Shown here: piece after piece, positions 36,277 to 45,879 of the stretch
Layout of the letters: the number at the start of each line of letters is the position of its first letter
How positions within the stretch are numbered: position 1 is the first letter of the stretch
Source: Maribacter polysaccharolyticus
GTDB taxonomy: Bacteria; Bacteroidota; Bacteroidia; Flavobacteriales; Flavobacteriaceae
DNA: 64,000 bases
Direction: 5' to 3'
NCBI RefSeq assembly: GCF_028882255.1
Contig: NZ_JARBUY010000004.1
Span: 260,328 to 324,327, forward strand
Notes under the pieces: model-generated
Told to the model about the DNA's origin: nothing
The model's input: only the letters and a program-made list of their open reading frames with translations
The model's database searches: none
Translations under genes and position numbers: made by a program

Positions 36277-36865
36277 GTTAATTTTACTTTCAAGTTTTTT
36301 GCTGGGTATCGCCTCGCTTATTTCCTGTGAGTCGGAATATACGAAAACGGTCAACCGGGAGGCCGATAAAGGGGTCCTGAAGGATAGTTTGGTTTTGGGA
36401 ATGTCGTTTGGTTACACCAAACAGGATTTCTTCGACCACTGTTGGAAACTGAACAATAAAGGATTGGTAACCCAAGGTCCGAACAATCGATCCGTTCAAT
36501 ACCAATTAAGCTCCAATGACAATAACCAAAACCTAACTGCCATTTTGATGCTTTTTTATGGGAACTTCAACGAAAATAATATCATGACAGGAATGGACAT
36601 GGAATTCTCCTATAAAGCCTGGGCACCGTGGAACGATGACCTATACAGCGATAAATTGGTCCCGGTCTTAATCGACACCCTATTGAGATGGTTTCCCGGA
36701 AACAGGTTCATGTCCATAAAATCGGATAAATTGGATTCGGACACCTATGTAAAAGTCGATGGTAACCGACAAATCATGGTGTACCCCAAAGGGATAAAGA
36801 ACGTGGTCGTCAAAATCGAAGATCTGAAATACAAATACCCCGAAAAGTTCAAACAATCAAAATGA
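36263..36865 (+). CDS. Small lipoprotein of unknown function between ASPIC paralogues
   Basis: From the ATG at 36263 the protein has 200 residues: a lipoprotein signal (LLGIASLISC, Cys22) and a mixed alpha/beta body with Trp/Tyr-rich stretches (YKAWAPWNDDLY, LLRWFPGNRF). I recognise no family. ATGs at 36245 and 36248 are alternative starts that lengthen the overlap with the upstream gene. The stop overlaps the next ASPIC gene's start as ATGATG, so it is translated as part of this lipoprotein operon and may be a partner of the large propeller proteins. Confidence 0.75.
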   Translation: MKYRKLILLSSFLLGIASLISCESEYTKTVNREADKGVLKDSLVLGMSFGYTKQDFFDHCWKLNNKGLVTQGPNNRSVQYQLSSNDNNQNLTAILMLFYGNFNENNIMTGMDMEFSYKAWAPWNDDLYSDKLVPVLIDTLLRWFPGNRFMSIKSDKLDSDTYVKVDGNRQIMVYPKGIKNVVVKIEDLKYKYPEKFKQSK

Positions 36866-39800
36866 TGAAAAAAATATTTTTCGTAGTTACTATTTTAGCC
36901 TGCATCCTTATTTTTTCCTGCACGCAAAAAGATAATGCCAACCAAGATCCCCAAACCTTGTTCCAATTAATGGACAGTACGGATACAGGTATAAATTTTG
37001 TGAATGACCTAAATTATGACCACGACTTCAATGTTTATAAATACCGTAATTTCTATAACGGAGGCGGGGTCGCTCTTGGCGATGTCAACAACGATGGACT
37101 CTTGGATATTTATTTCACCTCGAACTTGAAATCAAACCGCCTTTACCTGAACAAAGGTGGGTTTAAATTCGAGGACATTACCGATAAAGCCCATGTTGGG
37201 GGAACAAAAGCTTGGTCTACCGGGGTCACCATGGTAGATATAAATGCCGATGGGTATTTGGATATTTATGTCTGTAATTCCGGTGACATAGTCGGTGACA
37301 ACAAAGAAAACGAGCTGTTCATAAACAATGGCCCCAATACCGAAACGGGTCAGGTGACTTTTACCGAAGCCGCCAAAAAATACGGACTCGATGACAGGGG
37401 GTTCTCGACCCACGCTTCGTTTTTTGATTATGACCGGGATGGCGACCTTGATGTTTACCTCCTTAACAATTCTTACCGTTCCATAGGAAGTTTTAACCTG
37501 CAACGTAATGAACGCTTTGAACGCGATGTTCTCGGAGGGGATAAATTATTGCGAAACGATGGGGATACTTTTACCGATGTAAGTGAAGCATCGGGGATAT
37601 ACGGAAGTGTTATCGGTTTTGGACTGGGAGTTACGGTCGGTGACCTCAACAATGATGATTGGGAAGACATATACGTTTCCAATGACTTTTTTGAACGGGA
37701 TTACATTTACATCAATCAAAAAGACGGCACCTTTAAGGAAACGTTGACCGAACAGATCCAATCCCTGAGCAGTGCTTCGATGGGGGCCGATGCGGCCGAC
37801 ATCAATAATGACGGCAATATCGATTTATTTGTCACCGAAATGCTCCCTTCGGAATACGATAGGCTTAAAACCGTTACAACATTTGAAGATTGGAACAAAT
37901 ACCAACACAACCTTAAAAATGGGTATTACCATCAATTTACACGAAACACCTTACAGCTGAACAATGGGAATTCGACCTTTAGTGAAATCGGCAGGTTCAG
38001 CGGTGTCGAGGCTTCCGATTGGAGTTGGGGAGCCTTGTTTTTCGACATGGACAATGACGGTCTTAAAGATCTTTTCATCGCCAATGGCATTTATAAAGAT
38101 TTGACCGACCAAGACTATCTTCAATACATATCGAGTGATGCGGCGATCCAAACCATTGTTTCGGGCAATGAAGTCGATTATGACCGGTTGATCGAGATAA
38201 TTCCTTCGAACAAGGTCCCCAATCACGCCTATAAAAATTTAGGGAATCTGAAATTCGAAAGAAATTGGGAATCGGGTCTGAATACCCCCAGCTTTTCCAA
38301 TGGTTCGGCCTATGGAGACCTGGATAATGATGGGGATTACGACCTTGTGGTGAACAATGTGAACATGCAGTCGTTCGTTTACAGGAACCACGCCGATAAA
38401 GAACAGGGGACCAACTATCTTAAAATGATACTTCATGGCGAGGGAAAGAACACCAATGCCATTGGTGCAAAGATCAAAGTTGAAACCAAGGACGAAACCC
38501 TTTATCAAGAACAACAACCTATCCGTGGTTTTCAATCAAGTATGGACCTTCGCCCGAATTTTGGGCTAAATGCCAACGATTCGGTAAGTGTACAAGTGGT
38601 ATGGCCTTCCGGTAAAATTACCGTTCTCAAGCACGTAGCGGCCAATCAAACCATAGAATTATTTGAACATCAAGGTGTCGCACCCGACAAAAAAACCGAT
38701 GCCACACCCCAGGGGATATTTGTACGTAGTGCCATGAACCTCCCGTTTAAACATACCGAAAACCGTTTTGTGGATTTTGACAGAGATCGGTTACTGCCCC
38801 ATATGTTAAGTACCGAAGGTCCAAAAATGGCCATAGCCGATGTAAATAACGACGGACTCGATGATCTTTTCATCGGAGGGGCAAAAGGTAGTTTATCTAC
38901 CCTATTGATCGGTAATGGCAACGGTTTTATCGAAAGTAAAATCCCGGATTTCAATAAGAACATCAATGCTGAAGATGGGGGCAGTCTCTTTTTCGATGCC
39001 GACAACGATGGCGATCAAGACTTATATGTTTGCAGTGGTGGCGTGGAATTCTCCAAGTTTTCCAGCTACCTAAAAGACCGTCTTTATTTTAATGACGGAC
39101 GCGGCAATTTTTCACTTTCCCCCCAACTCCTACCCAACATTAATGGGAATCATAGTACTTCGACCGTAATTAGCGATGATATCGACAATGATGGTGATTT
39201 GGATCTTTTTGTTGGGGAACGCAGCATACCCACCCAATACGGCATGCCGGGATCCGGGTTTATTTTGCAGAATGATGGAAAGGGGAATTTCAAGGATATC
39301 ACTGCCGAAATAGCGCCCGAACTGCAAAACTTGGGAATGATAACGGATGCCCTGTTCATAGATCTTGATGCCGATGCCAAAAATGAGCTCCTTATCATAG
39401 GGGAGTATATGGGTATCGAAATCTTCAAAAACGAAGGGGGCCATTTCGTAAAGGCCCCTAATAATCAATTGGCCGCTTTACACGGTTGGTGGAGAACCGT
39501 CCATCCGGTAGACTTGGATAATGATGGCGATATTGATTTGGTTTTGGGCAACCATGGGGAGAATTCCCGATTTAAAGCAAGTCGGGACAAACCCATAAAC
39601 CTTTATATCAGTGATTTTGACCAAAATGGATTTATAGACCCCATAATGACCTTTACCGCGGATAACGGCAAAGAATATCCGTACAATCTAAGGCATAATC
39701 TTATAGAACAATTAAAAGACCTTAAAAAGAAATATCCCGACTTTGCTTCTTTCAAAGATGCCAGTATAAAGGACATACTCTCCGAATCCCAATTGGAGGG

Positions 39801-40179
39801 GGCGGTAAAATTACAGGCCAATAAGCTGACCTCAACACTCCTCATCAATGAAGGGAATATGGAATTCAATGTAGTACCATTACCTATTGAAGCGCAGCTA
39901 TCCCCCATTTATGCCATCGCTTCAGCCGATTTTGACAATGATGGCGACCAGGACGTGCTTTTAGGGGGAAACCTTTATAATACCAAACCCGAAGTAGGCC
40001 GTTATGATGCCTCTTTCGGATTATACCTTGAAAACATTGATGGCACCTTAAAGGCCCATAACAAAGGACAAGGATTTTCACTTTTGGGAGAAATCCGTGA
40101 TATCAAAATAAGTGACCATAAAGTAATCGTGTCTAGGAACAATGACTCCTTGGCCATATTCAAGTACAACATTAGATGA
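36862..40179 (+). CDS. FG-GAP/VCBS repeat lipoprotein with ASPIC/UnbV domain, copy 2
   Basis: The 1105-residue lipoprotein (LIFSC, Cys20) has about 13 FG-GAP loops (GDVNNDGLLDIYF, MVDINADGYLDIYV, FFDADNDGDQDLYV, SADFDNDGDQDVLL) and a central ASPIC/UnbV domain (about 517-593, with RGFQSSMDLRPNFGLN). It is collinear with copies 1 and 3 over its length, including YNGGGVALGDVNNDG and WSWGALFFDMDNDGLKDLFI. Start and stop both overlap neighbours (ATGATG at the front, ATGA at the back), so the three copies are a single translational unit with the small lipoprotein. Confidence 0.9.
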   Translation: MMKKIFFVVTILACILIFSCTQKDNANQDPQTLFQLMDSTDTGINFVNDLNYDHDFNVYKYRNFYNGGGVALGDVNNDGLLDIYFTSNLKSNRLYLNKGGFKFEDITDKAHVGGTKAWSTGVTMVDINADGYLDIYVCNSGDIVGDNKENELFINNGPNTETGQVTFTEAAKKYGLDDRGFSTHASFFDYDRDGDLDVYLLNNSYRSIGSFNLQRNERFERDVLGGDKLLRNDGDTFTDVSEASGIYGSVIGFGLGVTVGDLNNDDWEDIYVSNDFFERDYIYINQKDGTFKETLTEQIQSLSSASMGADAADINNDGNIDLFVTEMLPSEYDRLKTVTTFEDWNKYQHNLKNGYYHQFTRNTLQLNNGNSTFSEIGRFSGVEASDWSWGALFFDMDNDGLKDLFIANGIYKDLTDQDYLQYISSDAAIQTIVSGNEVDYDRLIEIIPSNKVPNHAYKNLGNLKFERNWESGLNTPSFSNGSAYGDLDNDGDYDLVVNNVNMQSFVYRNHADKEQGTNYLKMILHGEGKNTNAIGAKIKVETKDETLYQEQQPIRGFQSSMDLRPNFGLNANDSVSVQVVWPSGKITVLKHVAANQTIELFEHQGVAPDKKTDATPQGIFVRSAMNLPFKHTENRFVDFDRDRLLPHMLSTEGPKMAIADVNNDGLDDLFIGGAKGSLSTLLIGNGNGFIESKIPDFNKNINAEDGGSLFFDADNDGDQDLYVCSGGVEFSKFSSYLKDRLYFNDGRGNFSLSPQLLPNINGNHSTSTVISDDIDNDGDLDLFVGERSIPTQYGMPGSGFILQNDGKGNFKDITAEIAPELQNLGMITDALFIDLDADAKNELLIIGEYMGIEIFKNEGGHFVKAPNNQLAALHGWWRTVHPVDLDNDGDIDLVLGNHGENSRFKASRDKPINLYISDFDQNGFIDPIMTFTADNGKEYPYNLRHNLIEQLKDLKKKYPDFASFKDASIKDILSESQLEGAVKLQANKLTSTLLINEGNMEFNVVPLPIEAQLSPIYAIASADFDNDGDQDVLLGGNLYNTKPEVGRYDASFGLYLENIDGTLKAHNKGQGFSLLGEIRDIKISDHKVIVSRNNDSLAIFKYNIR

Positions 40180-43100
40180 CATACCGAAAAGGCATACTAG
40201 CACTGTTGGCAATTATCCTGGTAAGTTGCTCAAAGAAAAATGAGGAACTTGCTGAAAAAAGACCAACCCTATATTTTAAATCGATACCTGCAGAACTCAG
40301 TGGGTTGAACTTTACCAATACCCTATCCCCAAAAAATGACCTCAATATCATTGAATATCTTTATTATTATAACGGCGGAGGGGTCGCCCTTGGGGATATC
40401 AACAATGACGGATTGGACGATATCTATTTAACGGCGAACCAATCGCCCGATAAATTATTTCTGAATCTCGGGAACCTAAGGTTTAAGGATATAACCGCAA
40501 CGGCAGGTATTGCCATAGACTCCACCTGGTCTTCCGGAGCGACCATGGAAGATGTGAACAACGATGGCCTATTGGATATTTATGTCTCGAAAGTGGGGAA
40601 TTACAAAGGGTTGAAAGCCCATAACCTTTTGTATTTGAATAAAGGCAACGAGACCTTTGAAGAGGTTTCCGAACAGGTTGGTCTTGACTTTTCGGGCTTT
40701 TCGACACAAGCGGCTTTTATGGATTATGACAACGATGGGGACATGGACATGTACCTTATGAACTGTTCCATCCATACACCGCGTAGTTATGGAAAAGCCC
40801 ATAAACGAAAGGAGAAAGACTCCCTTGCCGGGGATCGTTTTTATGAGAACAAATTAAATGAAGGTGTCCTTTCTTTTGAAAATGTAACCCATACTTCAGG
40901 AATTTATTCGAGCGCTTTGGGCTACGGCCTTGCCTTGGTCGCCGCTGATATCAATCAAGATGGCCTCTTGGATATTTATGTGGGCAACGATTTTCATGAA
41001 AATGATTATCTCTATATAAATCAAGGGGACAAAACGTTCAAGGAAATGGGGGCAGCATGGTTAAACCATACCACACGCTTTACCATGGGTGCCGATATCG
41101 GGGACATGAACAATGATGGCCTACAGGATATTTTCACCTTGGACATGATGCCCTTCGACCATGAGGTTTTCATGAAATCGGGGGGGGAAGATTCTGATAA
41201 GGTAAGTCAAATAAAGTCCGATTTCGGATTTGGCAAACAGTATGCACGTAATAATTTTCAATTGAATACAGGAGAAGCCTCCTTTTCGGACATCGCCCCG
41301 ATGACCAACACCCATGCGACCGACTGGAGTTGGTCGGTATTGATAGAGGATTACGACAATGATGGCCTGAACGATCTCTATATCACAAATGGCATTTATA
41401 AAAGACCCAACGATTTGGATTATATCAATTACCTGAGCAATACCGATTTTAGCAATTATTCCCAGAGTCAGGCTTACGAAATAGAAAAAAAATTGATCCA
41501 ACAAATGCCGACTTTGAAACTGTCGAACATCCTTTTCAAAAACAAGGGAAATCTTGATTTTGAACGTTTGACCACCGATGCCGGCCTAGTCCCTTCCTTT
41601 TCCAATGGAGCGGCCTATAGTGATCTGGACCTTGATGGGGATTTGGATCTGGTCGTAAACAACATCAACGAAAATGTATTTCTTTTAGAGAATGAAACCC
41701 AAGGCCATAATTTCATGGTAGTTGACCTTGCCGATAGCTTGCAAAGTACCACGGGGGCCAAAGTAAGGGTCCATTCCGGTACAAAGGTCCTTGCCAAGGA
41801 ATTAACGGTTACCCGGGGATTTCAATCCGCATCGTCCCGAAAATTGCATTTTGGCCTTGGTGCGATGACCAAAATAGACTCCGTGCAGATCATTTGGCCC
41901 GATGGAAGTGTCCAAACCGAAAAAGATCTTTTGGCAAACTCCTTTAAAACGATAACAAAAAAAACAGGTTTGCCCCAGTATACCTATACGCCGGCCATCA
42001 AGCCCAAATCCTATACAAAATTCGAATATACCCACATTGAAAACAAGTATTTCGATTATGAACGTGAATCCCTGATACCTGAAAAGTTATCGGTTGAAGG
42101 ACCGGCCAGTATCAGGGCCGATTTTAATGGGGACGGCCTTCAAGACATCTTTATCGGGGGAGCCAAATACCAAGCAGCAAGCCTGTTCCTACAAGATGAA
42201 AATGGCGGCTATCAACTTAAAAAGACCCCGCAATTCGCTAAGGATAAAATTTTTGAGGATGTAGACGCGGAAGTATTTGACCTTGAAAATGACGGCGATC
42301 TTGACCTTTACGTCATCAGTGGTGGAAACGACCTTATGGAAGGCAATCAAAATCTAGAGGACCGGGTGTACCTTAATGATGGCCATGGTAATTTTGAGCG
42401 ATTGAACGCCATATTACCCAGGATCAACGGCGGAAGCATTTCAGCCGGGGATTTCAATGCCGACGGTTATACCGATTTGTTCCTAGGAGGTCGATCTATC
42501 CCCGGAGCATACGGCCTACCGCCAACAAGTATGATTTTAAAGAATACCTCAGAAGGGAATTTTGAGGCCGTCATGAACGGAAGATATGGGATGGTAACCG
42601 ACAGCCAATGGTCAGATCTTAATGATGATGGCCTGCTAGACTTGGTCATCATTGGTGATTGGATGCCCATTACGGTGATGATAAACAAAGGCAATGACCG
42701 TTTTGAGGACCAAACCCTTGCCTACGGACTGGAAAATACCAATGGGATGTGGAATACCATTAGTATTGAAGATTTGGATAATAATGGCCATAAAGATATA
42801 ATAGTGGGAAACGCGGGGCTCAACCTAAAATGGAAAGCTTCCCAGGAGAAACCCGTTAAACTCTATCTTGATGATTATGACGAAAATGGGCAACTAGATC
42901 CGTTGATTTTCTACGATTTCTTTGGCCACTATGTTCCTTTTGCCTCAAAGGATAACTTAATGGCACAATTGCCTTATTTAAAAAAACGATTTTTAAGTTA
43001 CACCGACTTCTCCAAAATAAAGGGTATCGAAGACCTTACCGGTGTTCCCGAGAAAGATATTGCATTACAACTGCAGATCCACGAATTACGATCTATGGTA

Positions 43101-43427
43101 TATTTTAACAATGGCACATCCTTTATAGGTACCCCATTGCCTAAAGAAGCCCAAATGAGTACTATTGAAGATATGCTCGTCAATACCGATGGGACGGATA
43201 AACAGCTCTATTTTGTAGGCAATTATCTCGACTATGTAAATGAGTTGGGGGTTAGCGATGCCAATCCCGGAGGAGTGCTTTACAATTTCAATGGAACAAA
43301 CTTTCAAAGTTATCGCCCTTTAGGGTTACCCAAGGAAACAAGTGCCCGTAAATTGATAAAGATATCGGATGGCAAGCTATTGGTCGTAACCAATAACAGT
43401 GATGCTTTGGTCATTGACGGGCTTTAG
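40176..43427 (+). CDS. FG-GAP/VCBS repeat lipoprotein with ASPIC/UnbV domain, copy 3
   Basis: The 1083-residue lipoprotein (ILVSC, Cys18) has about 12 FG-GAP loops (GDINNDGLDDIYL, MEDVNNDGLLDIYV, YSDLDLDGDLDLVV, AGDFNADGYTDLFL) and an ASPIC/UnbV domain (about 510-586, with RGFQSASSRKLHFGLG). It is a paralogue of the two preceding proteins but more diverged, for example YLYYYNGGGVALGD replaces YRNFYNGGGVALGD. It overlaps copy 2 by 4 bases. A 199-base gap without an obvious hairpin follows before the haloperoxidase-like gene. Confidence 0.9.
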   Translation: MTYRKGILALLAIILVSCSKKNEELAEKRPTLYFKSIPAELSGLNFTNTLSPKNDLNIIEYLYYYNGGGVALGDINNDGLDDIYLTANQSPDKLFLNLGNLRFKDITATAGIAIDSTWSSGATMEDVNNDGLLDIYVSKVGNYKGLKAHNLLYLNKGNETFEEVSEQVGLDFSGFSTQAAFMDYDNDGDMDMYLMNCSIHTPRSYGKAHKRKEKDSLAGDRFYENKLNEGVLSFENVTHTSGIYSSALGYGLALVAADINQDGLLDIYVGNDFHENDYLYINQGDKTFKEMGAAWLNHTTRFTMGADIGDMNNDGLQDIFTLDMMPFDHEVFMKSGGEDSDKVSQIKSDFGFGKQYARNNFQLNTGEASFSDIAPMTNTHATDWSWSVLIEDYDNDGLNDLYITNGIYKRPNDLDYINYLSNTDFSNYSQSQAYEIEKKLIQQMPTLKLSNILFKNKGNLDFERLTTDAGLVPSFSNGAAYSDLDLDGDLDLVVNNINENVFLLENETQGHNFMVVDLADSLQSTTGAKVRVHSGTKVLAKELTVTRGFQSASSRKLHFGLGAMTKIDSVQIIWPDGSVQTEKDLLANSFKTITKKTGLPQYTYTPAIKPKSYTKFEYTHIENKYFDYERESLIPEKLSVEGPASIRADFNGDGLQDIFIGGAKYQAASLFLQDENGGYQLKKTPQFAKDKIFEDVDAEVFDLENDGDLDLYVISGGNDLMEGNQNLEDRVYLNDGHGNFERLNAILPRINGGSISAGDFNADGYTDLFLGGRSIPGAYGLPPTSMILKNTSEGNFEAVMNGRYGMVTDSQWSDLNDDGLLDLVIIGDWMPITVMINKGNDRFEDQTLAYGLENTNGMWNTISIEDLDNNGHKDIIVGNAGLNLKWKASQEKPVKLYLDDYDENGQLDPLIFYDFFGHYVPFASKDNLMAQLPYLKKRFLSYTDFSKIKGIEDLTGVPEKDIALQLQIHELRSMVYFNNGTSFIGTPLPKEAQMSTIEDMLVNTDGTDKQLYFVGNYLDYVNELGVSDANPGGVLYNFNGTNFQSYRPLGLPKETSARKLIKISDGKLLVVTNNSDALVIDGL

Positions 43428-43626
43428 ATCACCTGTACGGTCCATTTAAAAATAAAATTATCCTGATAAAACGGAAAATTCAAGAAAGCTATTGACCACC
43501 AAGAACATACCATACAAATATTAACATTTTCTAATGTACCCAAGCCCTTTCGTTTTTTTAAATTGCTTACTAATATTACCCAACATTGATAATTATACGA
43601 CATACCGATTGAAAAATTAAGTGCAA

Positions 43627-44979
43627 ATGAAAAAAACAATATCATTGATATTCGCCATCGCCCTACTCACCTCGTGTGGCAGGAATAAAATGGAAGAACC
43701 TTTGGCCATTGGTCCCGATGAGTTCCATGCTTCCATAAAGAAAGTCACCGAAATCATGATCCATGATATTTTTTCGCCCCCAGTGGCAAGCCGGGTATTT
43801 GCTTACCCCAATATAGCGGCCTATGAAATCGTTGCAGTGAACAATGATGACTACCTATCCTTGTCTGGTCAGGTACACGGACTTTCGCCCATACCCCAAC
43901 CCGATTCCACGAAAGCCATAAACTACCAGGCAGCAGCCCTTGTGGCCCATTTGGAACTGAGCAAAAAATTGATTTTTTCTGAAAATAAACTTGAAAGCTT
44001 CAGGGATAGCCTCTACCAAAAATGGAGCACCAGCAACCCAGAAACATTCGAGGCTTCAAAAGAGTATGGTCTTAAGGTAGCGAAGCATATCGGTGATTGG
44101 ATGAACAAGGATAATTACAATCAGACCCGGACCATGCCCAAATTCACCGTGGATACCTATGAACCGGGAAGATGGCAACCAACACCTCCGGCCTATATGG
44201 ATGGCATAGAGCCGCATTGGGATAAAATACGTCCGTTCGTCATAGATTCTGCCAATCAATTCAGACCTCAACCACACCCGACCTTCTCGTTAGAAAAGGA
44301 CTCCCCCTTTTATAAGGAACTGAAGGAAGTTTACGATATCAGCAATGAGATTACCCAAAAAGGGGATACTTCGGAGGAAGTCAAAATTGCCCAGTTTTGG
44401 GATTGCAACCCTTATGTCTCGGTAACGCGGGGACATTTGATGTTCGCTACGAAAAAAATAAGTCCGGGGGCCCATTGGATCGGTATCGCCCAAGTAGCCA
44501 GTAGAAAGGCGAACCTTGATTTTGACACAACGGTATATGCCTTGACAAAAACGTCAATGGCCATTGCCGATGCCTTTATCAGTTGTTGGGCCGAGAAATA
44601 CCGCAGTAATTTGATTCGTCCCGAAACTTTGATCAACCAGCATATCGATGAGGATTGGCTACCGGTTTTACAGACCCCTCCGTTTCCCGAATATACGAGT
44701 GGCCATAGTGTGGTTTCAGGAGCTGCGGCCATTGCCCTTACCGATATTTTCGGGGACAATTTCGCCTTTGACGATGATGTGGAAGTACCATATGGTCTTC
44801 CGATCAGAAGTTTCAATTCCTTCAATGAAGCCGCCCAAGAAGCGGCATTAAGTAGGATTTATGGGGGGATCCACTATAGATCGGCGATAGAAGTTGGAAT
44901 AAAACAGGGGCGTGACCTCGGTACCTATCACCTGAACAAACTAAAAATGACCAAAGCAAAGGAATTAGCCTCTAATTGA
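43627..44979 (+). CDS. Vanadium-dependent haloperoxidase/PAP2-like lipoprotein
   Basis: From the ATG at 43627 the protein has 450 residues and a lipoprotein signal (ALLTSC, Cys17). It carries the three-part active site of the vanadium haloperoxidase / PAP2 acid phosphatase superfamily: K-x6-RP at Lys324-Arg331 (KYRSNLIRP), xSGH at 358-360 (YTSGHS) and SR-x5-H at Arg410-His416 (SRIYGGIHYRSA). The Asp normally found four residues after the last His in phosphatases is Ala here. Whether it oxidises halide or removes phosphate cannot be settled by eye. It shares the plus-strand run with SusCD and ASPIC proteins and is followed 5 bases later by another lipoprotein gene. Confidence 0.85.
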   Translation: MKKTISLIFAIALLTSCGRNKMEEPLAIGPDEFHASIKKVTEIMIHDIFSPPVASRVFAYPNIAAYEIVAVNNDDYLSLSGQVHGLSPIPQPDSTKAINYQAAALVAHLELSKKLIFSENKLESFRDSLYQKWSTSNPETFEASKEYGLKVAKHIGDWMNKDNYNQTRTMPKFTVDTYEPGRWQPTPPAYMDGIEPHWDKIRPFVIDSANQFRPQPHPTFSLEKDSPFYKELKEVYDISNEITQKGDTSEEVKIAQFWDCNPYVSVTRGHLMFATKKISPGAHWIGIAQVASRKANLDFDTTVYALTKTSMAIADAFISCWAEKYRSNLIRPETLINQHIDEDWLPVLQTPPFPEYTSGHSVVSGAAAIALTDIFGDNFAFDDDVEVPYGLPIRSFNSFNEAAQEAALSRIYGGIHYRSAIEVGIKQGRDLGTYHLNKLKMTKAKELASN

Positions 44980-44984
44980 TTCGA

Positions 44985-45842
44985 ATGCCAAAGATCTCCG
45001 CCACCCTACTCGTTTTATTGCTGTTGACAAGCTGTTCAAATTATGCCCAACTTACCTACTTGACCGAACTTCCAAAAAAAATAAAGGAAAATTCAGGTAT
45101 GACCATCTTGGACAAGAATACCGTTTGGTTCATCGAAGACCATGGTAATCCCGACGAAATATATCAGGTTGACCTAAATGGAACACTGCTTAAAGCATTG
45201 AAGGTGAAAAATGCAAAAAATAAGGATTGGGAAGATTTGACCAAGGATACCGAGAATAATATTTATATAGGTGATTTCGGCAATAACGACAACAAAAGAA
45301 AGAACCTTACCATTTACAAAATCCCGGATCCGAGCAGTGAAAAAAGCGAAACCAAAGCGGCCGATAAAATTACTTTTGAATATCCCGGACAAAAGGATTT
45401 TCCCCCATCAAAGGCCGAAATGAATTTTGATGCCGAAGCCTTTTTCCATCATGACAATGCCCTTTACATTATCACCAAGAACCGGACCGAACCTTTTACG
45501 GGTATTGCTTCGATTTACAAAGTACCTGCAACCCCCGGAGCGTATAAGGCCGAATTCATAGGGGAATTCAGTACCTGTAAAGATGATGGTCATTGCCGGG
45601 TGACCGCGGCCGATATTTCCCCTGATAACTCAACGGTCGCTTTATTGGGGTACGGTCAAATATGGTTGTTCACCAATTTTGAATGGGATGATTTCTCTAA
45701 AGGGGATATTGAAACCATCGACCTGGGAATATCGACCCAATTGGAATCACTTAACTTCCTGGATGACAACACCCTTTTACTTTCTGATGAAAAAAACGGG
45801 GAAAAGGGTGGTAACCTCTACTCCTTCAAAATATCAAAATGA
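44985..45842 (+). CDS. Lipoprotein of unknown function, beta-propeller-like
   Basis: From the ATG at 44985 the protein has 285 residues; a TTG at 44976 is a less likely start. The signal peptide ends in a lipobox (LLLLTSC, Cys17). The body has recurring strand patterns (NTVWFIEDHGN, NNIYIGDFGNND, DAEAFFHHDNALYIITKN, NTLLLSDEKNG) that suggest a six-bladed or similar propeller, like phytase-like or SdiA-regulated-type folds, but I cannot assign a family with confidence. It follows the haloperoxidase-like gene by 5 bases and is the last gene of the second locus. Confidence 0.7.
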   Translation: MPKISATLLVLLLLTSCSNYAQLTYLTELPKKIKENSGMTILDKNTVWFIEDHGNPDEIYQVDLNGTLLKALKVKNAKNKDWEDLTKDTENNIYIGDFGNNDNKRKNLTIYKIPDPSSEKSETKAADKITFEYPGQKDFPPSKAEMNFDAEAFFHHDNALYIITKNRTEPFTGIASIYKVPATPGAYKAEFIGEFSTCKDDGHCRVTAADISPDNSTVALLGYGQIWLFTNFEWDDFSKGDIETIDLGISTQLESLNFLDDNTLLLSDEKNGEKGGNLYSFKISK

Positions 45843-45879
45843 TACGTCCAAAAAACCTGACTTGCCCCATGTGATGGCG

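Noticed and set aside
36290-43000. Long antisense open frames under the ASPIC genes
   Set aside because: They are opposite to strongly coding FG-GAP repeats whose GAT/GAC-rich codons keep the complementary frames open; no motif or start context supports them.
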